Source: Ashinkailepas kermadecensis (lineage: Eukaryota; Arthropoda; Thecostraca; Neolepadidae). Taken from it: a stretch of 64,000 bases of DNA. Below the pieces are notes generated by a model. That model had not been told where the DNA came from, ran no database searches, and was given only the letters and a program-made list of their open reading frames with translations. The stretch's first letter is position 1. Each line of letters opens with the position of its first letter. Both the position numbers and the translations under genes were made by a program. Positions 1-11,289 of the stretch are shown piece by piece. The stretch covers positions 791,001-855,000 of the forward strand of contig JAOTOM010005136.1 of assembly GCA_034440615.1 (NCBI GenBank). The letters are read 5' to 3'.

Positions 1-1768
1 CGTACACTACCATCTGGTGCCACGTCAGACGTACACTGTCATCTGGTGACACGTCAGACGTACACTGCCATCTGGTGCCACGTCAGACGTACACTGCCAT
101 CTGGTGCCACGTCAGACGTGCACTACCATCTGGTGCCACGTCAGACGTACACTGTCATCTGATGGCGCGTGGTGCCGCGTCAGACGTACACTGCCATCTG
201 GTGCCGCGTCAGACGTACACTGTCATCTGATGGCGCGTGGTGCCGCGTCAGACGTACACTGCCATCTGGTGCCACGTCAGACGTACACTGCCATCTGGTG
301 CCACGTCAGACGTACACTACCATCTGGTGCCACGTCAGACGTACACTACCATCTGGTGCCGCGTCAGACGTACACTACCATCTGGTGCCACGTCAGACGT
401 ACACTACCATCTGGTGCCGCGTCAGACGTACACTGTCATCTGGTGCCGCGTCAGACGTACACTACCATCTGGTGCCACGTCAGACGTACACTACCATCTG
501 GTGCCACGTCAGACGTACACTGCCATCTGGGCCGCGTCAGACGTACACTACCATCTGGTGCCACGTCAGACGTACACTACCATCTGGTGCCACGTCAGAC
601 GTGCACTGCCATCTGGTGCCACGTCAGACGTACACTGTCATCTGGTGCCACGTCAGACGTACACTGCCATCTGGTGCCACGTCAGACGTACACTGCCATC
701 TGGTGCCACGTCAGACGTACACTGTCATCTGGTGCCACGTCAGACGTACACTGCCATCTGGTGCCACGTCAGACGTACACTGTCATCTGGTGCCACGTCA
801 GACGTACACTGTCATCTGGTGCCACGTCAGACGTACACTGTCATCTGATGGCGCGTGGTGCCACGTCAGACGTACACTGTCATCTGATGCCACGTCAGAC
901 GTACACTGTCATCTGATGGCGCGTGGTGCCGCGTCAGACGTACACTGCCATCTGGTGCCACGTCAGACGTACACTGTCATCTGGTGCCACGTCAGACGTA
1001 CACTACCATCTGGTGCCACGTCAGACGTGCACTGCCATCTGGTGCCACGACAGACGTACACTATCATCTGGTGCCACGTCAGACGTACACTACCATCTGG
1101 TGCCGCGTCAGACGTACACTGTCATCTGGTGCCGCGTCAGACGTACACTACCATCTGGTGCCACGTCAGACGTACACTACCATCTGGTGCCACATCAGAC
1201 GTACACTACCGTCTGGTGCCACGTCAGACGTACACTACCATCTGGTGCCACGTCAGACGTACACTGTCATCTGGTGCCACGTCAGACGTACACTACCATC
1301 TGGTGCCACGTCAGACGTACACTGTCATCTGGTGCCACGTCAGACGTACACTGCCATCTGGTGCCACGTCAGACGTACACTGCCATCTGGTGCCACGTCA
1401 GACGTACACTGTCATCTGGTGCCACGTCAGACGTACACTACCATCTGGTGCCACGTCAGACGTACACTGTCATCTGGTGCCACGTCAGACGTACACTGCC
1501 ATCTGGTGCCACGTCAGACGTACACTGTCATCTGATGGCGCGTGGTGCCACGTCAGACGTACACTGTCATCTGGTGCCACGTCAGACGTACACTGCCATC
1601 TGGTGCCACGTCAGACGTACACTGCCATCTGGTGCCACGTCAGACGTACACTACCATCTGGTGCCACGACAGACGTACACTGCCATCTGGTGCCACGACA
1701 GACGTACACTACCATCTGGTGCCACGTCAGACGTACACTGCCATCTGGTGCCGCGTCAGACGTACAGC
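1..1768. repeat. 29-bp minisatellite array, about 60 copies
   Basis: The tandem unit is about 29 bp and contains GGTGCCACGTCAGACGTACA; it is cut by the left window edge. Copies differ mainly at CTGCC/CTACC/CTGTC and CCACG/CCGCG. Five copies carry a 10-bp insertion (ATGGCGCGTG) near 160, 229, 847, 917 and 1533. The unit has no stop on the + strand in any frame and 29 is not a multiple of 3, so all three frames stay open for hundreds of codons; they stop mainly at the TGA in the insertion variant. This is not protein coding. Confidence 0.97.
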
Positions 1769-1821
1769 GTCGGCTGGCGGCGCGTGGTGCACGGATAGCC
1801 CGCGTCCAACTGTGCACCGTG

Positions 1822-1893
1822 TGCTGCAGGCAGAGGCGCGGACAGAGGCGCGGGCAGAGGCGCGGACAGAGGCGCGGACAGAGGCGCGGACAT
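1822..1893. repeat. 12-bp tandem repeat (GAGGCGCGGACA)
   Basis: About six near-perfect copies of a 12-bp unit lie just right of the 29-bp array. The first copies vary (GGACAG/GGGCAG). Confidence 0.9.
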
Positions 1894-2590
1894 CTGACGC
1901 TGAGCGAGGCTCGGCGACGTCATGCCAGAGCAGGTGGTGTCCTGTCAGAGACGAAGTGTTCTCGGAGCGTCTGGCACGTCTGAGTGGCCAAACGACGAAA
2001 CGTCGCGACGAGTTGCACTCTTGAAGAACCACACTGCACGTGCTATTCGCTGGTCTTTGGTACAGCGGAGGTCGTGGCTACCAATTGGTCAGTCCTGTCA
2101 ACTTCCAATTCACATACCGCAGTGTTCAGCACCAGTCAGCAGTGCCCTCAGGATCTCTCAGTCGTGGTTGCTGCGCCACACGACGAAGCCTGCCCTTCCG
2201 CCGCGTCTACCTCTGCTGACTGATCCCATCGCGGCTCGCCGCCGTCCAGTGGGCCCGCGGTCTGTTTGGTCCGCGCTCTCTGATTCCACCCCTCACAGTC
2301 CGGACTCTTCTCTGCCAGACCGTCAACCCACCCCGTGCTCCGTGCGCTGCTGCCGAGGTACTCACCTCGCCCCCAGTGCATTATTATGCATTTGTGACGC
2401 GCTCCGCCACTCGTCAATCCGCAATCGATTAGCTCAACATTCGTATTGGGTTCAGTACAGGGCACACGCCATGCCAAGCCCCTGGGAAAGCGTCTGCACC
2501 TTAGCACACTGCTTTTTGAAGGAACCGATATCTACTTTATTAGTTCTGACTTAAATGTCCAGAAGTTATGCATTTTGCTAGGTGCAATTT
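1894..2590. other. Unrecognised single-copy sequence
   Basis: No repeat family, RNA gene or convincing coding segment is seen. Open frames of 80-210 codons exist on both strands but show no domain, no consistent start context and no splice pattern that I trust. Confidence 0.5.
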
Positions 2591-2604
2591 CATTTTGCAA
2601 GGTG

Positions 2605-3000
2605 TTAGTTAGTTAGTTATTTGGGTTTTAGGGCGCATCAACTGCATTGGTTATACAGCGCCCATATTTTGCAAGGTGCAAAATGGTGTTACAGAATAGG
2701 ATAAAGATAAACTGGAAAAATATAATAATTGGATACAAACCAACTGAGCCGGCTGGTAGCTCAGTTGGTTAGAGCGCCGGCCTGCACTGGTCTCCCCTGT
2801 CCTGGCAACACAGGGCTCGAGTTGCTTCGCGCGCTCCCACAGTTCCCGGCTCGGGGGGTCAGTTGGCAGCTGGCCCGATACGGCCGGGGACGAGCCACCG
2901 CGGGGCCGTGTCTGTACATTCACGGCACCTTAAACTCTCGGTCAAAATTCTGCCGTTGAACTGGAATTCATTGATTGGGTGGTGGGTCCAGTGCTCACGC
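2605..3000 (+). mobile_element. tRNA-derived SINE remnant
   Basis: A pol III A-box-like segment (TAGCTCAGTTGG, about 2757-2768) sits inside a good tRNA D-arm (GCTC...GAGC). A weak B-box-like GGGCTCGAGTT follows at about 2813. The anticodon and T arms do not fold as a cloverleaf, so this is not a working tRNA gene. Upstream, about 2620-2670, TTTTAGGGCGC...CAGCGCCC can form a stem, like conserved hairpin tails seen in several invertebrate SINEs. Boundaries are approximate and the two parts could belong to different insertions. Confidence 0.5.
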
Positions 3001-3088
3001 AACAAGCTCTGCTTATCAATAGAACCCTGGTTCATAAAGCCACCCGAGCAAGAATTCAGACTAAATTTATTTTTCTCAAGTGTACATT

Positions 3089-3755
3089 GGGGTAGGTCGG
3101 CCTGGCTGGCACAGACCCCAAACACCGACGGCTCGTCTATCCCACCCTTCTGTTGGGAGTAAGTCGGCCTGGCTGGTACAGACCCCAAACACCGACGGCT
3201 CGTCTATCCCACCCTTCTGTTGGGAGTAAGTCGGCCTGGCTGGTACAGACCCCAAACACCGACGGCTCGTCCTCCCACCCCTCTGTTGGGAGTAAGTCGT
3301 CCTGGCTGGTACAGACCCAAACACCGACGGCTCGTCTATCCCACCCTTCTGTTGGGAGTAAGTCGGCCTGGCTGGTACAGACCCAAACACCGACGGCTCG
3401 TCCTCCCACCCCTCTGTTGGGAGTAAGTCGGCCTGGCTGGTACAGACCCCAAACACCGACGGCTCGTCTATCCCACCCTTCTGTTGGGAGTAAGTCGGCC
3501 TGGCTGGTACAGACCCCAAACACCGACGGCTCGTCTATCCCACCCTTCTGTTGGGAGTAAGTCGGCCTGGCTGGTACAGACCCCAAACACCGACGGCTCG
3601 TCTACCCCACAATCTGTTGGGGGTAGGTCGGCCTTGCTAGTACAGACCCCAAACACCGACGGCTCGGTCTCCCACCCTTCTGTTGGGAGTAAGTCGGCCT
3701 GGCTGGTACAGACCCCAAACACCGACGGCTCGTCTACCCCGCCCGACTGTTGGTT
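3089..3755. repeat. 66/67-bp minisatellite, about 10 copies
   Basis: Unit starts recur at 3097, 3164, 3231, 3297 and 3363 (TCGGCCTGGCTGGTACAGAC). The last copies are more divergent. Long frames on both strands here are repeat artefacts. Confidence 0.96.
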
Positions 3756-3883
3756 CGCGATCGAAGCATACACGCCAATCGGATCACTGGCAAGCGATTG
3801 CAAGTGCGGTAGCGTAGCGCTGCCGCGATAAATTGCAGTTACACTGGCTACACACCGTGAGGCGGTCGACAGACTCAGTATCT

Positions 3884-4135
3884 TTAGCCTGCTGGGACGG
3901 CTAAGCCTGCTGGGACGGTTAGGTCTGCTGGGACGGTTATGTCTGCTGGGACGGTTATGTCTCCTGGGACGGTTAAGTCTACTGGGACGGCTAAGTCTGC
4001 TGGGACGGTTAGGTCTGCTGGGACGGTTATGTCTGCTGGGACGGTTATGTCTCCTGGGACGGTTAAGTCCGCTGGGACGGTTAAGTCTACTGGGACGGCT
4101 AAGTCTGCTGGGACGGTTAAATCTGTTCCGATTGT
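3884..4135. repeat. 18-bp minisatellite with higher-order order
   Basis: About 14 copies of an 18-bp unit (CTGCTGGGACGGTTATGT and variants). Variants occur in the same order twice (CTAAG, TTAGG, TTATG, TTATG, TTAAG), giving a 90-bp higher-order block; the second block gained one extra unit. In one + frame the unit reads as a six-residue repeat (SAGTVM-like), with no sign of a gene. Confidence 0.95.
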
Positions 4136-4490
4136 TAAGTCTGTCAGGCCGTAGAGATCGTAATTCGAAACTGTTCTGAACCTAGTCTTCTTCTGGCGTC
4201 AGACTTCCAAGTAGTGCGGCTCATCTCAAATACAACAAAGGACGGATTTCCTGGATATTTCCAAGCAACAAAGGATAGATTGATTCCGAGATCAGTGAAC
4301 TTAGATGAGTGTGAACGCTTTTTCAATGAATAATTCAACGACACCGGCGAATTTTCCACCGAACCGAGGAACTTCTCCAAGAGACTGATGCCGTGATTGA
4401 TTGAAAGATTGAGTCAGTTTTCGCAGTCGGTCGTCAGAGCACATGGCGGCACGCACTCCGCGCAATTCCGTACTGAAAAGGTAGAGCGGC
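4136..4490. other. Unrecognised single-copy spacer
   Basis: Ordinary-complexity sequence between the 18-bp and 37-bp arrays. No gene or repeat recognised. Confidence 0.5.
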
Positions 4491-4496
4491 GGCCCC

Positions 4497-5335
4497 CAGC
4501 ATGATGCAGCCCACACCATAACACCGGGGAAACCCATGTGATGCGGCCCACACCATAACACCGGGGAAACCCATGTGATGCGGTCCACATGATAACACCG
4601 GGGAAACCCATGTGATGCAGCCCACACCATAACACCCGGGAAACCCATGTGATGCAGCCCACACCATAACACCCGGGAAACCCATGTGATGCGGTCCACA
4701 TGATAACACCGGGGAAACCCATGTGATGCCGCCCACACCATAACACCCGGGAAACCCATGTGATGCAGCCCACACCATAACACCCGGGAAACCCATGTGA
4801 TGCGGCCCACGCCATAACACCGGGGAAACCCATGTGATGCGGTCCACATGATAACACCGGGGAAACCCATGTGATGCAGCCCACACCATAACACCCGGGA
4901 AACCCATGTGATGCAGCCCACACCATAACACCCGGGAAACCCATGTGATGCGTCCACATGATAACACCGGGGAAACCCATGTGATGCAGCCCACACCATA
5001 ACACCCGGAAAACCCATGCGATGCAGCCCACACCATAACACCGGGGAAACCCATGTGATGCAGCCCACACCATAACACCGGGGAAACCCATGTGATGCAG
5101 CCCACACCATAACACCGGGGAAACCCATGTGATGCGGTCCACATGATAACACCGGGGAAACCCATGTGATGCAGCCCACACCATAACACCCGGGAAACCC
5201 ATGTGATGCAGCCCACACCATAACACCGGGGAAACCCATGTGATGCGGTCCACACCATAACACCGGGGAAACCCATGTGACGCGGTCCACATGATAACAC
5301 CGGGGAAACCCATGTGATGCAGCCCACACCATAAA
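4497..5335. repeat. 37-bp minisatellite, about 23 copies
   Basis: The 37-bp unit contains CACCATAACACCGGGGAAAC followed by CCATGTGATG. Variants alternate between CAGCCCACACCATAA and CGGTCCACATGATAA types and between CACCGGGG and CACCCGGG. No stops occur in three minus-strand frames, which explains the 300-codon open frames there. Confidence 0.97.
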
Positions 5336-5600
5336 TCCGGGACTCCCTATATGATGTATTCCACGTCATAAAACCCAGACGCCCCACATGATACAGTCCA
5401 CACCGTAAAGCATTGGCTCCGTATATGATGTACTCGACATCAAAAAGCCTTTGCTCCCTATATGATGTATTTCACATCATAAAACAAAAATCCCCACATG
5501 ATGCAGTCCGCACCGTAAAGCCTTGGCTCCCTATATGATGTAAACCTGGTCTACCAATATGATGCAGTTCACACCATGAATATTTGCTCCCTATGTAATA
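5336..5600. repeat. Decayed fringe of the 37-bp array
   Basis: Diverged relatives of the 37-bp unit continue (CCCTATATGATGTA, CACATGATRCAGTCC). Two blocks starting near 5385 and 5495 match each other with a period of about 110 bp, close to three units, so this looks like an older higher-order stage of the same array. Confidence 0.75.
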
Positions 5601-5659
5601 AAGCACACTCCGGTAAGACCGCTGCTGGCCATGTGGTGCAGTCAACATCTTACCAACAG

Positions 5660-6295
5660 AGCTCCTTGCGACAAACAGTCCCTGTGACTGTAACAAACAG
5701 TCCCTGCGACTGTAACAAACAGTCCTTGCGACTGTAACAAACAGTACCTGCGACTGTAACAAACAGTCCCTGCGACTGTAACAAACAGTCCCTGCGACTG
5801 CAACAAACAGTCCCTGCGACTGTAACAAACAGTCCCTGCGACTGTAACAAACAGTCCCTGCGACTGTAACAAACATTCCCTGCGACTGTAACAAACAGTC
5901 CCTGCGACTGTAACAAACATTCCCTGCGACTGTAACAAACAGTCCCTGCGACTGTAACAAACAGTCCCTGCGACTGTAACAAACAGTCCCTGCGACTGTA
6001 ACAAACAGTCCCTGCGACTGTAACAAACAGTCCCTGCGACTGTAACAAACAGTCCCTGCGACTGTAACAAACATTCCCTGCGACTGTAACAAACAGTCCC
6101 TGCGACTGTAACAAACAGTCCCTGCGACTATAACAAAAATTCCCTGCGACTGTAACAAACAGTCCCTGCGACTATTACAAACAGTCCCTGCGACTGTAAC
6201 AAATAGTCCCTGCGACTGTAACAAACATTCCCTGCGACTGTAACAAACAGTCCCTGCGACTGTAACAAACAGTCCCTGCAAATGCAACAAACAGT
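5660..6295. repeat. 22-bp minisatellite, about 29 copies
   Basis: The 22-bp unit contains CAGTCCCTGCGACTGTAACA. A CATTCC variant of CAGTCC recurs at irregular intervals. The minus strand is stop-free, giving spurious 140-270 codon frames. Confidence 0.97.
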
Positions 6296-6319
6296 CACAA
6301 ATCTGCCCCGGAGTTGATC

Positions 6320-6470
6320 TTGTGATGTATAAGTCTCACATCGTTATCGGAGTTGATCCTGTGATGTTGTGATCGAGTTGTGATCTTGTGCTGATCTTGT
6401 GTGTCTCACATCACCACTAGATGGCTCTATTTTGTCTCACATCACCACTAGATGGTTATATTTTGTCCGT
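6320..6470. repeat. Short direct repeats (31 bp x2 plus degenerate copies)
   Basis: Two 31-bp copies of CTCACATCACCACTAGATGG lie at about 6406-6467, preceded by looser repeats of GAGTTGATCYTGTGATG. Confidence 0.75.
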
Positions 6471-6686
6471 CCCACACTATAACACTCCATTCAACGCGGT
6501 CAGACATTGGAACACCGTGGGTCGCGCAGCTGACCTCGAAGCACCCCTCACTAGCTAGGAATAGCGAGAGGACAGAGTAATCAGTTCTCGACATGCTACC
6601 CGGACACTCGAGCAGAAGGGCCGATATTGTATTCGACTAGTGTATAATTGGCACAGATTACAACACACACAGTCGTGACCAGTCCA

Positions 6687-6840
6687 CAGCCGCCGTTGAC
6701 AGGTGGGGGCACCTGCCTCAGGCGGGCACCACAGCCACTGTTGACAGGTAGGAGTACTTGACACAAGTCGGGCGTCACAGCCGCCGTTGACAGGTGGGGG
6801 CACCTGACTCAGGCGGGTAGCACTACCGCCGTTGATCTGC
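6687..6840. repeat. 45/46-bp tandem repeat, 3.3 copies
   Basis: Unit starts at 6687, 6732 and 6778 (CAGCCGCCGTTGACAGGTGG). The middle copy is the most divergent. Confidence 0.88.
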
Positions 6841-8265
6841 CATGAGGCCCCTAGCCAAGTAGGGGAGGTCTACTTGATGCCGACAACTCTGACTCCATAG
6901 GCGTAGAGAAATTGGACATGAGGCGGCTTCCCCCTACCTGTCGCCGACGACTCTGCCCTCCCCCCGAGCGTAGCGAGATGGGACAAGAGGCGACTGCCCC
7001 CTATTTTGGTGGTGGGAGGAGAAGCAATTTCAAGTGCTCCCCTTCCTTGTTTCGTATTCTCTCCGATGAAAATAATCAGCTAAATAGCCAACGAAATGCT
7101 TGGAGCTATTAATAATAAAGTAGTGGCACGACACTCCTTTCTATTGTGGAGTTTAACCTTTCTTAAACACCCTGACACAGAAGTAGAACAGTACAACTTA
7201 TCACACAAGTCATTCCAAAATGGATGACAATTACATTTTAGCTGGTAGGTACACTTATATTTTCGAAGTGCATCCTACCCGAACAGCTCAAGCACTTTTA
7301 TTCGAATCAGGTAATGTCGACCCGGTATGCACCCGGTAACACATAAACACATATTTCTAAGTGGTCCTACGCCTGGCTTTGTTCGGGTTGGCGTTGCTTG
7401 GGGTGGGGGTGGGGGGGGGGGGGGGGGAGGGATACACGCCGCGCCAATATCACATTACAGGAAACTGTGGTACTCCTGGAAAGTCTTACCGCCAGCTGCG
7501 TGGTCAATGATCCGAGGAATGAGGCAAAGTCCAATCACACGCTGCAGCCGGTCTCAAGTGACACCTCTAATGTTGGCTCGATTTATACAGCGTAGTCGTG
7601 TAATTCAACATGGCTCGAGAGTGGCATCTCGGTTCCCGATTCGTGCCACTCCAGGCATGCATAGGAGAAACACATATTGTACATCATCAGTGGATTCAGT
7701 GCACACCATCTCGCACTGGCCTGCAGCCCCCCAATAAGCTCAATCAGTTGAATTAGTAATGTATTACTACCCGGACTTGGTACACAAAAATGCACGTTTT
7801 AACTCATTCATAAACTTCATAGTTCGGTACCTTGAGGTCTCCTCGGTTGGAAGATTTCAAGTGAGTAAATATGGCTTATTTTAACTTATTTGAACACGTG
7901 GGCGACACCACCGTGGGCGACACCACCGCGAGCGAGGGGTGGGGAGTGGCACACATCCCCTAAGCTTCGAAAGCTTAACTTTACAAATAGGGCGTTAAAC
8001 AGATCGTATCGACCTAAACACTTTCCCATTCCCACCGCCTATCCGACTCAGTGGCGACGCGTAAAATATAACGGATCTGCATCATTAGAAAGTAACGATA
8101 TTTTGCATTGCAAAGAGGGCTTGAAATTCCCCACGAACACGTTGTGTATATATTGCATGCTGAGCTTACTAGATCATTTGCTAATACCGACAGCATCGGT
8201 ATCCGTTTATCTTACTGAGCGTCAGCCCGACGTCTATCAGCTGACAACACACAGGCAGAAGCCGA
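6841..8265. other. Unrecognised single-copy sequence with a poly-G run
   Basis: No gene or known repeat recognised. A near-pure G tract lies at about 7401-7430, and a small 15-bp duplication (GTGGGCGACACCACC) near 7900. Open frames up to 138 codons show no domain. Confidence 0.5.
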
Positions 8266-8505
8266 TCACGGGGTGTATCTTCACTGGCACAACGAGTATT
8301 GATTAAGTGATGCTGCGACACCGGCCAGTGAATGTTGGGGTTATATTTGCGAACGGCGAATGTTGCGGGGTGTATCTTCACTGGCACAACGAGTATTGAT
8401 TAAGTGATGCTGCGACACCGGCCAGTGAATGTTGCGGGGTGTATCTTCACTGGCACAACGAGTATTGATTAAGTGATGCTGCGACACCGGCCAGTGAACG
8501 TGCAA
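8266..8505. repeat. 69-bp tandem repeat, 3 copies
   Basis: GGGGTGTATCTTCACTGGCA begins near 8270, 8367 and 8436. The last two are 69 bp apart; the first interval carries extra sequence containing GTTATATTTGCGAACGGCGA. Confidence 0.9.
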
Positions 8506-8527
8506 GCAAGGCAAGAGTGCCTATATT

Positions 8528-9105
8528 GTGCGAGAGTACGAACATTGCGCGAGTGCCTACGTTGCGCGAGTGCCTACACTGCGCGGGTGCCTACATTGCG
8601 CGAGTGCCTACACCGCGCGGGTGCCTACATTGCGTGAGTGCCTACATTGCGTGAGTGCCTACATTGCGCGGGTGCCTACATTGTGCGGATGCCTACATTG
8701 CGCGAGTACGTACATTGCGCGAGTGCCTACGTTGCGCGGGTGCCTACATTGCACGGGTGTATACATTGCGTGAGTGCCTACATTGCGCGGGTGCCTACAT
8801 TGCGTGAGTGCCTACATTGCGTGAGTGCCTACACTGCGCGGGTGCCTACACTGCGCGGGTGCCTACATTGCGTGAGTGCCTACATTGCGTGAGTGCCTAC
8901 ACTGCGCGGGTGCCTACATTGCGCGAGTGCCTACATTGCGTGAGTGCCTACATTGCGCGAGTGCCTACACTGCGCGGGTGCCTACACTGCGCGGGTGCCT
9001 ACATTGAGTGAGTACCTACATTGCGTGAGTACCTACATTGCGTGAGTGCCTACATTGCGTGAGTGCCTACATTGCGTGAGTGCGTACACTGCGAGGGTGA
9101 TTGCA
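8528..9105. repeat. 17-bp minisatellite, about 34 copies
   Basis: Unit GCGCGAGTGCCTACATT with GCGTGAGT, GCGCGGGT and ACACT variants. The last copies toward 9100 are more diverged (GAGTACC, GAGTGCG). Confidence 0.96.
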
Positions 9106-9330
9106 TTGCTTGACTATAGACGGCAAGAACGGTGAGAACTATTGAAGTCAAACCGCACGGAGGCTCTGGTGATAGCATGTTGCACAGGAAGGGGCGTGGC
9201 CTAGGTTGAGCTGAGCCAGGCTAGCATATGCCAGCGAAGCTTAGGCCGGGCGGGATTGAGTTAGATTGCATGCAAGGATTGCATTGGTTGAATTGAATCA
9301 GATAAATGCATTCTCTACCGGATGTAAGTG
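9106..9330. other. Single-copy spacer
   Basis: About 225 bp between the 17-bp and 37-bp arrays. Nothing recognised. Confidence 0.5.
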
Positions 9331-9336
9331 TGTCCG

Positions 9337-9592
9337 GTCGGTCCGCCAGTACCATGTTGCAGCATGGTGCCCGGTCGGTCCGCCAGTACCCTGCTGCAGC
9401 ATGGTGCCCGGTCGGTCCGCCAGTACCATGTTGCAGCATGGTGCCCGGTCGGTCCGCCAGTACCCTGCTGCAGCATGGTGCCCGGTCGGTCCGCCAGTAC
9501 CATGTTGCAGCATGGTGCCCGGTCGGTCCGCCAGTACCATGTTGCAGCATGGTGCCCGGTCGGTCCGCCAGTACCCTGCTGCGGAACAGCCC
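9337..9592. repeat. 37-bp minisatellite (second family), 7 copies
   Basis: Unit contains GTCGGTCCGCCAGTACCATG then TTGCAGCATGGTGCCCG. Starts 9374 and 9411 confirm the period. CCATGTTG and CCCTGCTG variants partly alternate. Unrelated in sequence to the 37-bp array at 4.5 kb. Confidence 0.96.
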
Positions 9593-9629
9593 GCCTCTTA
9601 TCGTCGGTCGTTCAGCGCCCCAAATGGCA

Positions 9630-10050
9630 CATTGTGCTGGCGCCTTGTGCTGGTGCCTTGTGCTGATGCCTTGTGCTGATGCTTGAGCTGATGTCTTGTG
9701 CTGATGCTTGAGCTGATGCCTTGTGCTGGCGCCTTGTGCTGGTGTCATGTGTTGATGCTTGAGCTGATGCCTTGTGCTGGTGCCTTGTGCTGGTGTCTTG
9801 TGCTGATGCTTGAGCTGATGTCTTGTGCTGATGCTTGAGCTGATGCCTTGTGCTGGCGCCTTGTGCTGGTGTCATGTGCTGATGCTTGAGCTGATGTCTT
9901 GTGTTGGCGCCTTGTGCTGGCGCCTTGTGCTGGTGCCATGTGCTGTTGTCTTGTGCTGTTGTCTTGTGCTGTTGCCTTGTGCTGGCGCCTTGTGATGGTG
10001 CCCTGTGCGGATGCTTGAGCTGGTGTCTTGTGCTGGTGCTTGAGCTGGCA
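9630..10050. repeat. 12/13-bp minisatellite
   Basis: Units CTGATGCTTGAG (12) and CTGATGCCTTGTG (13) with GGCGCC and GGTGTC variants, often as about 25-bp dimers. Minus-strand open frames (TSAQ/STRHQHK-like) are repeat artefacts. Confidence 0.94.
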
Positions 10051-10101
10051 TCTCAGACTTTGGTGTTTAATCGATCGATTTTATGCTGCTTATGCTACAG
10101 A

Positions 10102-10323
10102 ATGCCGCGAACAGATTTAATCAACTTAATGAGTTCCGAACATCAACAACATTATTATAAAGCTCTGAAACTTTGGGACTCTGTGTGTTTGGGACGCTGT
10201 GTGTTTTCACACAGCTTGTTAAAAGTGATCAGACTTTGTCTGCCGAATATGATTTATAAACCAAAGTCTGAGATCGTCGGGTCGCTTCAAGCGCTTGCTA
10301 CATACGCTCAGATGGTGGATTAA
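10102..10323 (+). CDS. Candidate short ORF or terminal exon, function unknown
   Basis: A 73-codon open frame starts MPRTDLINLMSSEHQQ and ends TYAQMVD before TAA. It stands out from the array next to it in being of ordinary complexity. Immediately upstream is an acceptor-like TTATGCTGCTTATGCTACAG (ends 10100), so it could be a last exon rather than a complete gene. I recognise no domain and see no poly(A) signal close by. It may equally be chance open sequence. Confidence 0.22.
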   Translation: MPRTDLINLMSSEHQQHYYKALKLWDSVCLGRCVFSHSLLKVIRLCLPNMIYKPKSEIVGSLQALATYAQMVD

Positions 10324-10635
10324 ATTGGCCCACCCACTGAGGTTTTCCAAATATAGTGGGAAAACGGCGACCATCAACGCCGTCATAATGTATTCGCGCT
10401 GCGTAGAGACCATTTACATATTTGTAGAAAATTTATCCACGCTTTTTTTGGTTGTAGTTTCATCTTAATTTCACTAAAGATCACGGGGCTATGTGAGGTC
10501 AAGGTCAGGTCATCGTCAGTGAGAGATGCAGTTTCTCCAAGTGCTACCATGATTCAACTGAAATTCAGCTATTCACTTGGCTGTTTACTGAGGTATTTAC
10601 TCAGCTATTTACTCAGCTATTTACTCAGCTAATCA
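10324..10635. other. Single-copy spacer
   Basis: AT-rich ordinary sequence. A short duplication of TATTTACTCAGC lies at about 10592-10630, just before the next array. Confidence 0.5.
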
Positions 10636-10641
10636 CTCACG

Positions 10642-11085
10642 AGGATCCGATGGCATACTCAGTAGGGGATCCGATGGCATACTCAGTAGGGGATCCGATG
10701 GTATACTCAGTAGGGGATCCGATGACATACTCAGTAGGGGATCCGATGGTATACTCAGTAGGGGATGCGATGGGATACTCAGTAGGGGATGCGATGGGAT
10801 ACTCAGTAGGGGATGCGATGGGATACTCAGTAGGGGATGCGATGGGATACTCAGTAGGGGATGCGAATGGATACTCAGTAGGGGATGCGATGGGATACTC
10901 AGTAGGGGATGCGATGGGATACTCAGTAGGAGATGCGATGGGATACTCAGTAGGGGATCCGATGGGATACTCAGTAGGGGATCCGATGGGATACTCAGTA
11001 GGGGATGCGATGGGATACTCAGTAGGGGATCCGATGGGATACTCAGTAGGGGATGCGATGGGATACTCAGTAGGGATCCGATGAT
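10642..11085. repeat. 24-bp minisatellite, about 18 copies
   Basis: Unit GGATACTCAGTAGGGGATGC plus GATG. Variants GATCCGATGGCATAC cluster at both ends and GATGCGATGGGATAC in the middle. As 24 is a multiple of 3, the + strand reads as an eight-residue repeat (AYSVGDPM) and the minus strand as SPTEYPIA. No flanking gene supports expression. Confidence 0.96.
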
Positions 11086-11232
11086 CATCGTCGCATGCTT
11101 CAGACATCTCCACATCATGTTTGATGTATATCAGCATGTATTTCGGCTTTTGAAGGTGACTGACCACAGTTGACCTCGAGTGACCCCCACTAATGCCTCG
11201 CTCACTCTAGTGGAATTATGCGACTTGGCTGA

Positions 11233-11266
11233 TAATTAATATATATATATAATTATATATATTGAA
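11233..11266. repeat. Short AT-rich microsatellite
   Basis: An imperfect (AT)n tract borders the Penelope-family end that follows. The same arrangement recurs at 17.5-17.8 kb. Confidence 0.85.
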
Positions 11267-11289
11267 TACTATTTTGACAAGTTATACAT

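Noticed and set aside
1..1768. CRISPR array (29-bp direct repeats)
   Set aside because: The 29-bp unit is the whole period; there are no unique spacers, and the window is eukaryotic.
104..2024. Open frames of up to 604 codons in all three + frames
   Set aside because: They come from a stop-free 29-bp unit whose length is not a multiple of three; all frames repeat the same peptides.
2749..2830. Functional tRNA gene
   Set aside because: The D-arm and A box are good but the anticodon and T arms do not fold; better explained as a SINE remnant.
4100..4154. Telomeric repeats in TTAAG/TTAGG-rich sequence of the 18-bp array
   Set aside because: TTAGG occurs only as part of an 18-bp unit, not as a tandem pentamer.
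4301..5387. Minus-strand ORFs of about 300 codons
   Set aside because: Repeat artefact of the 37-bp array.
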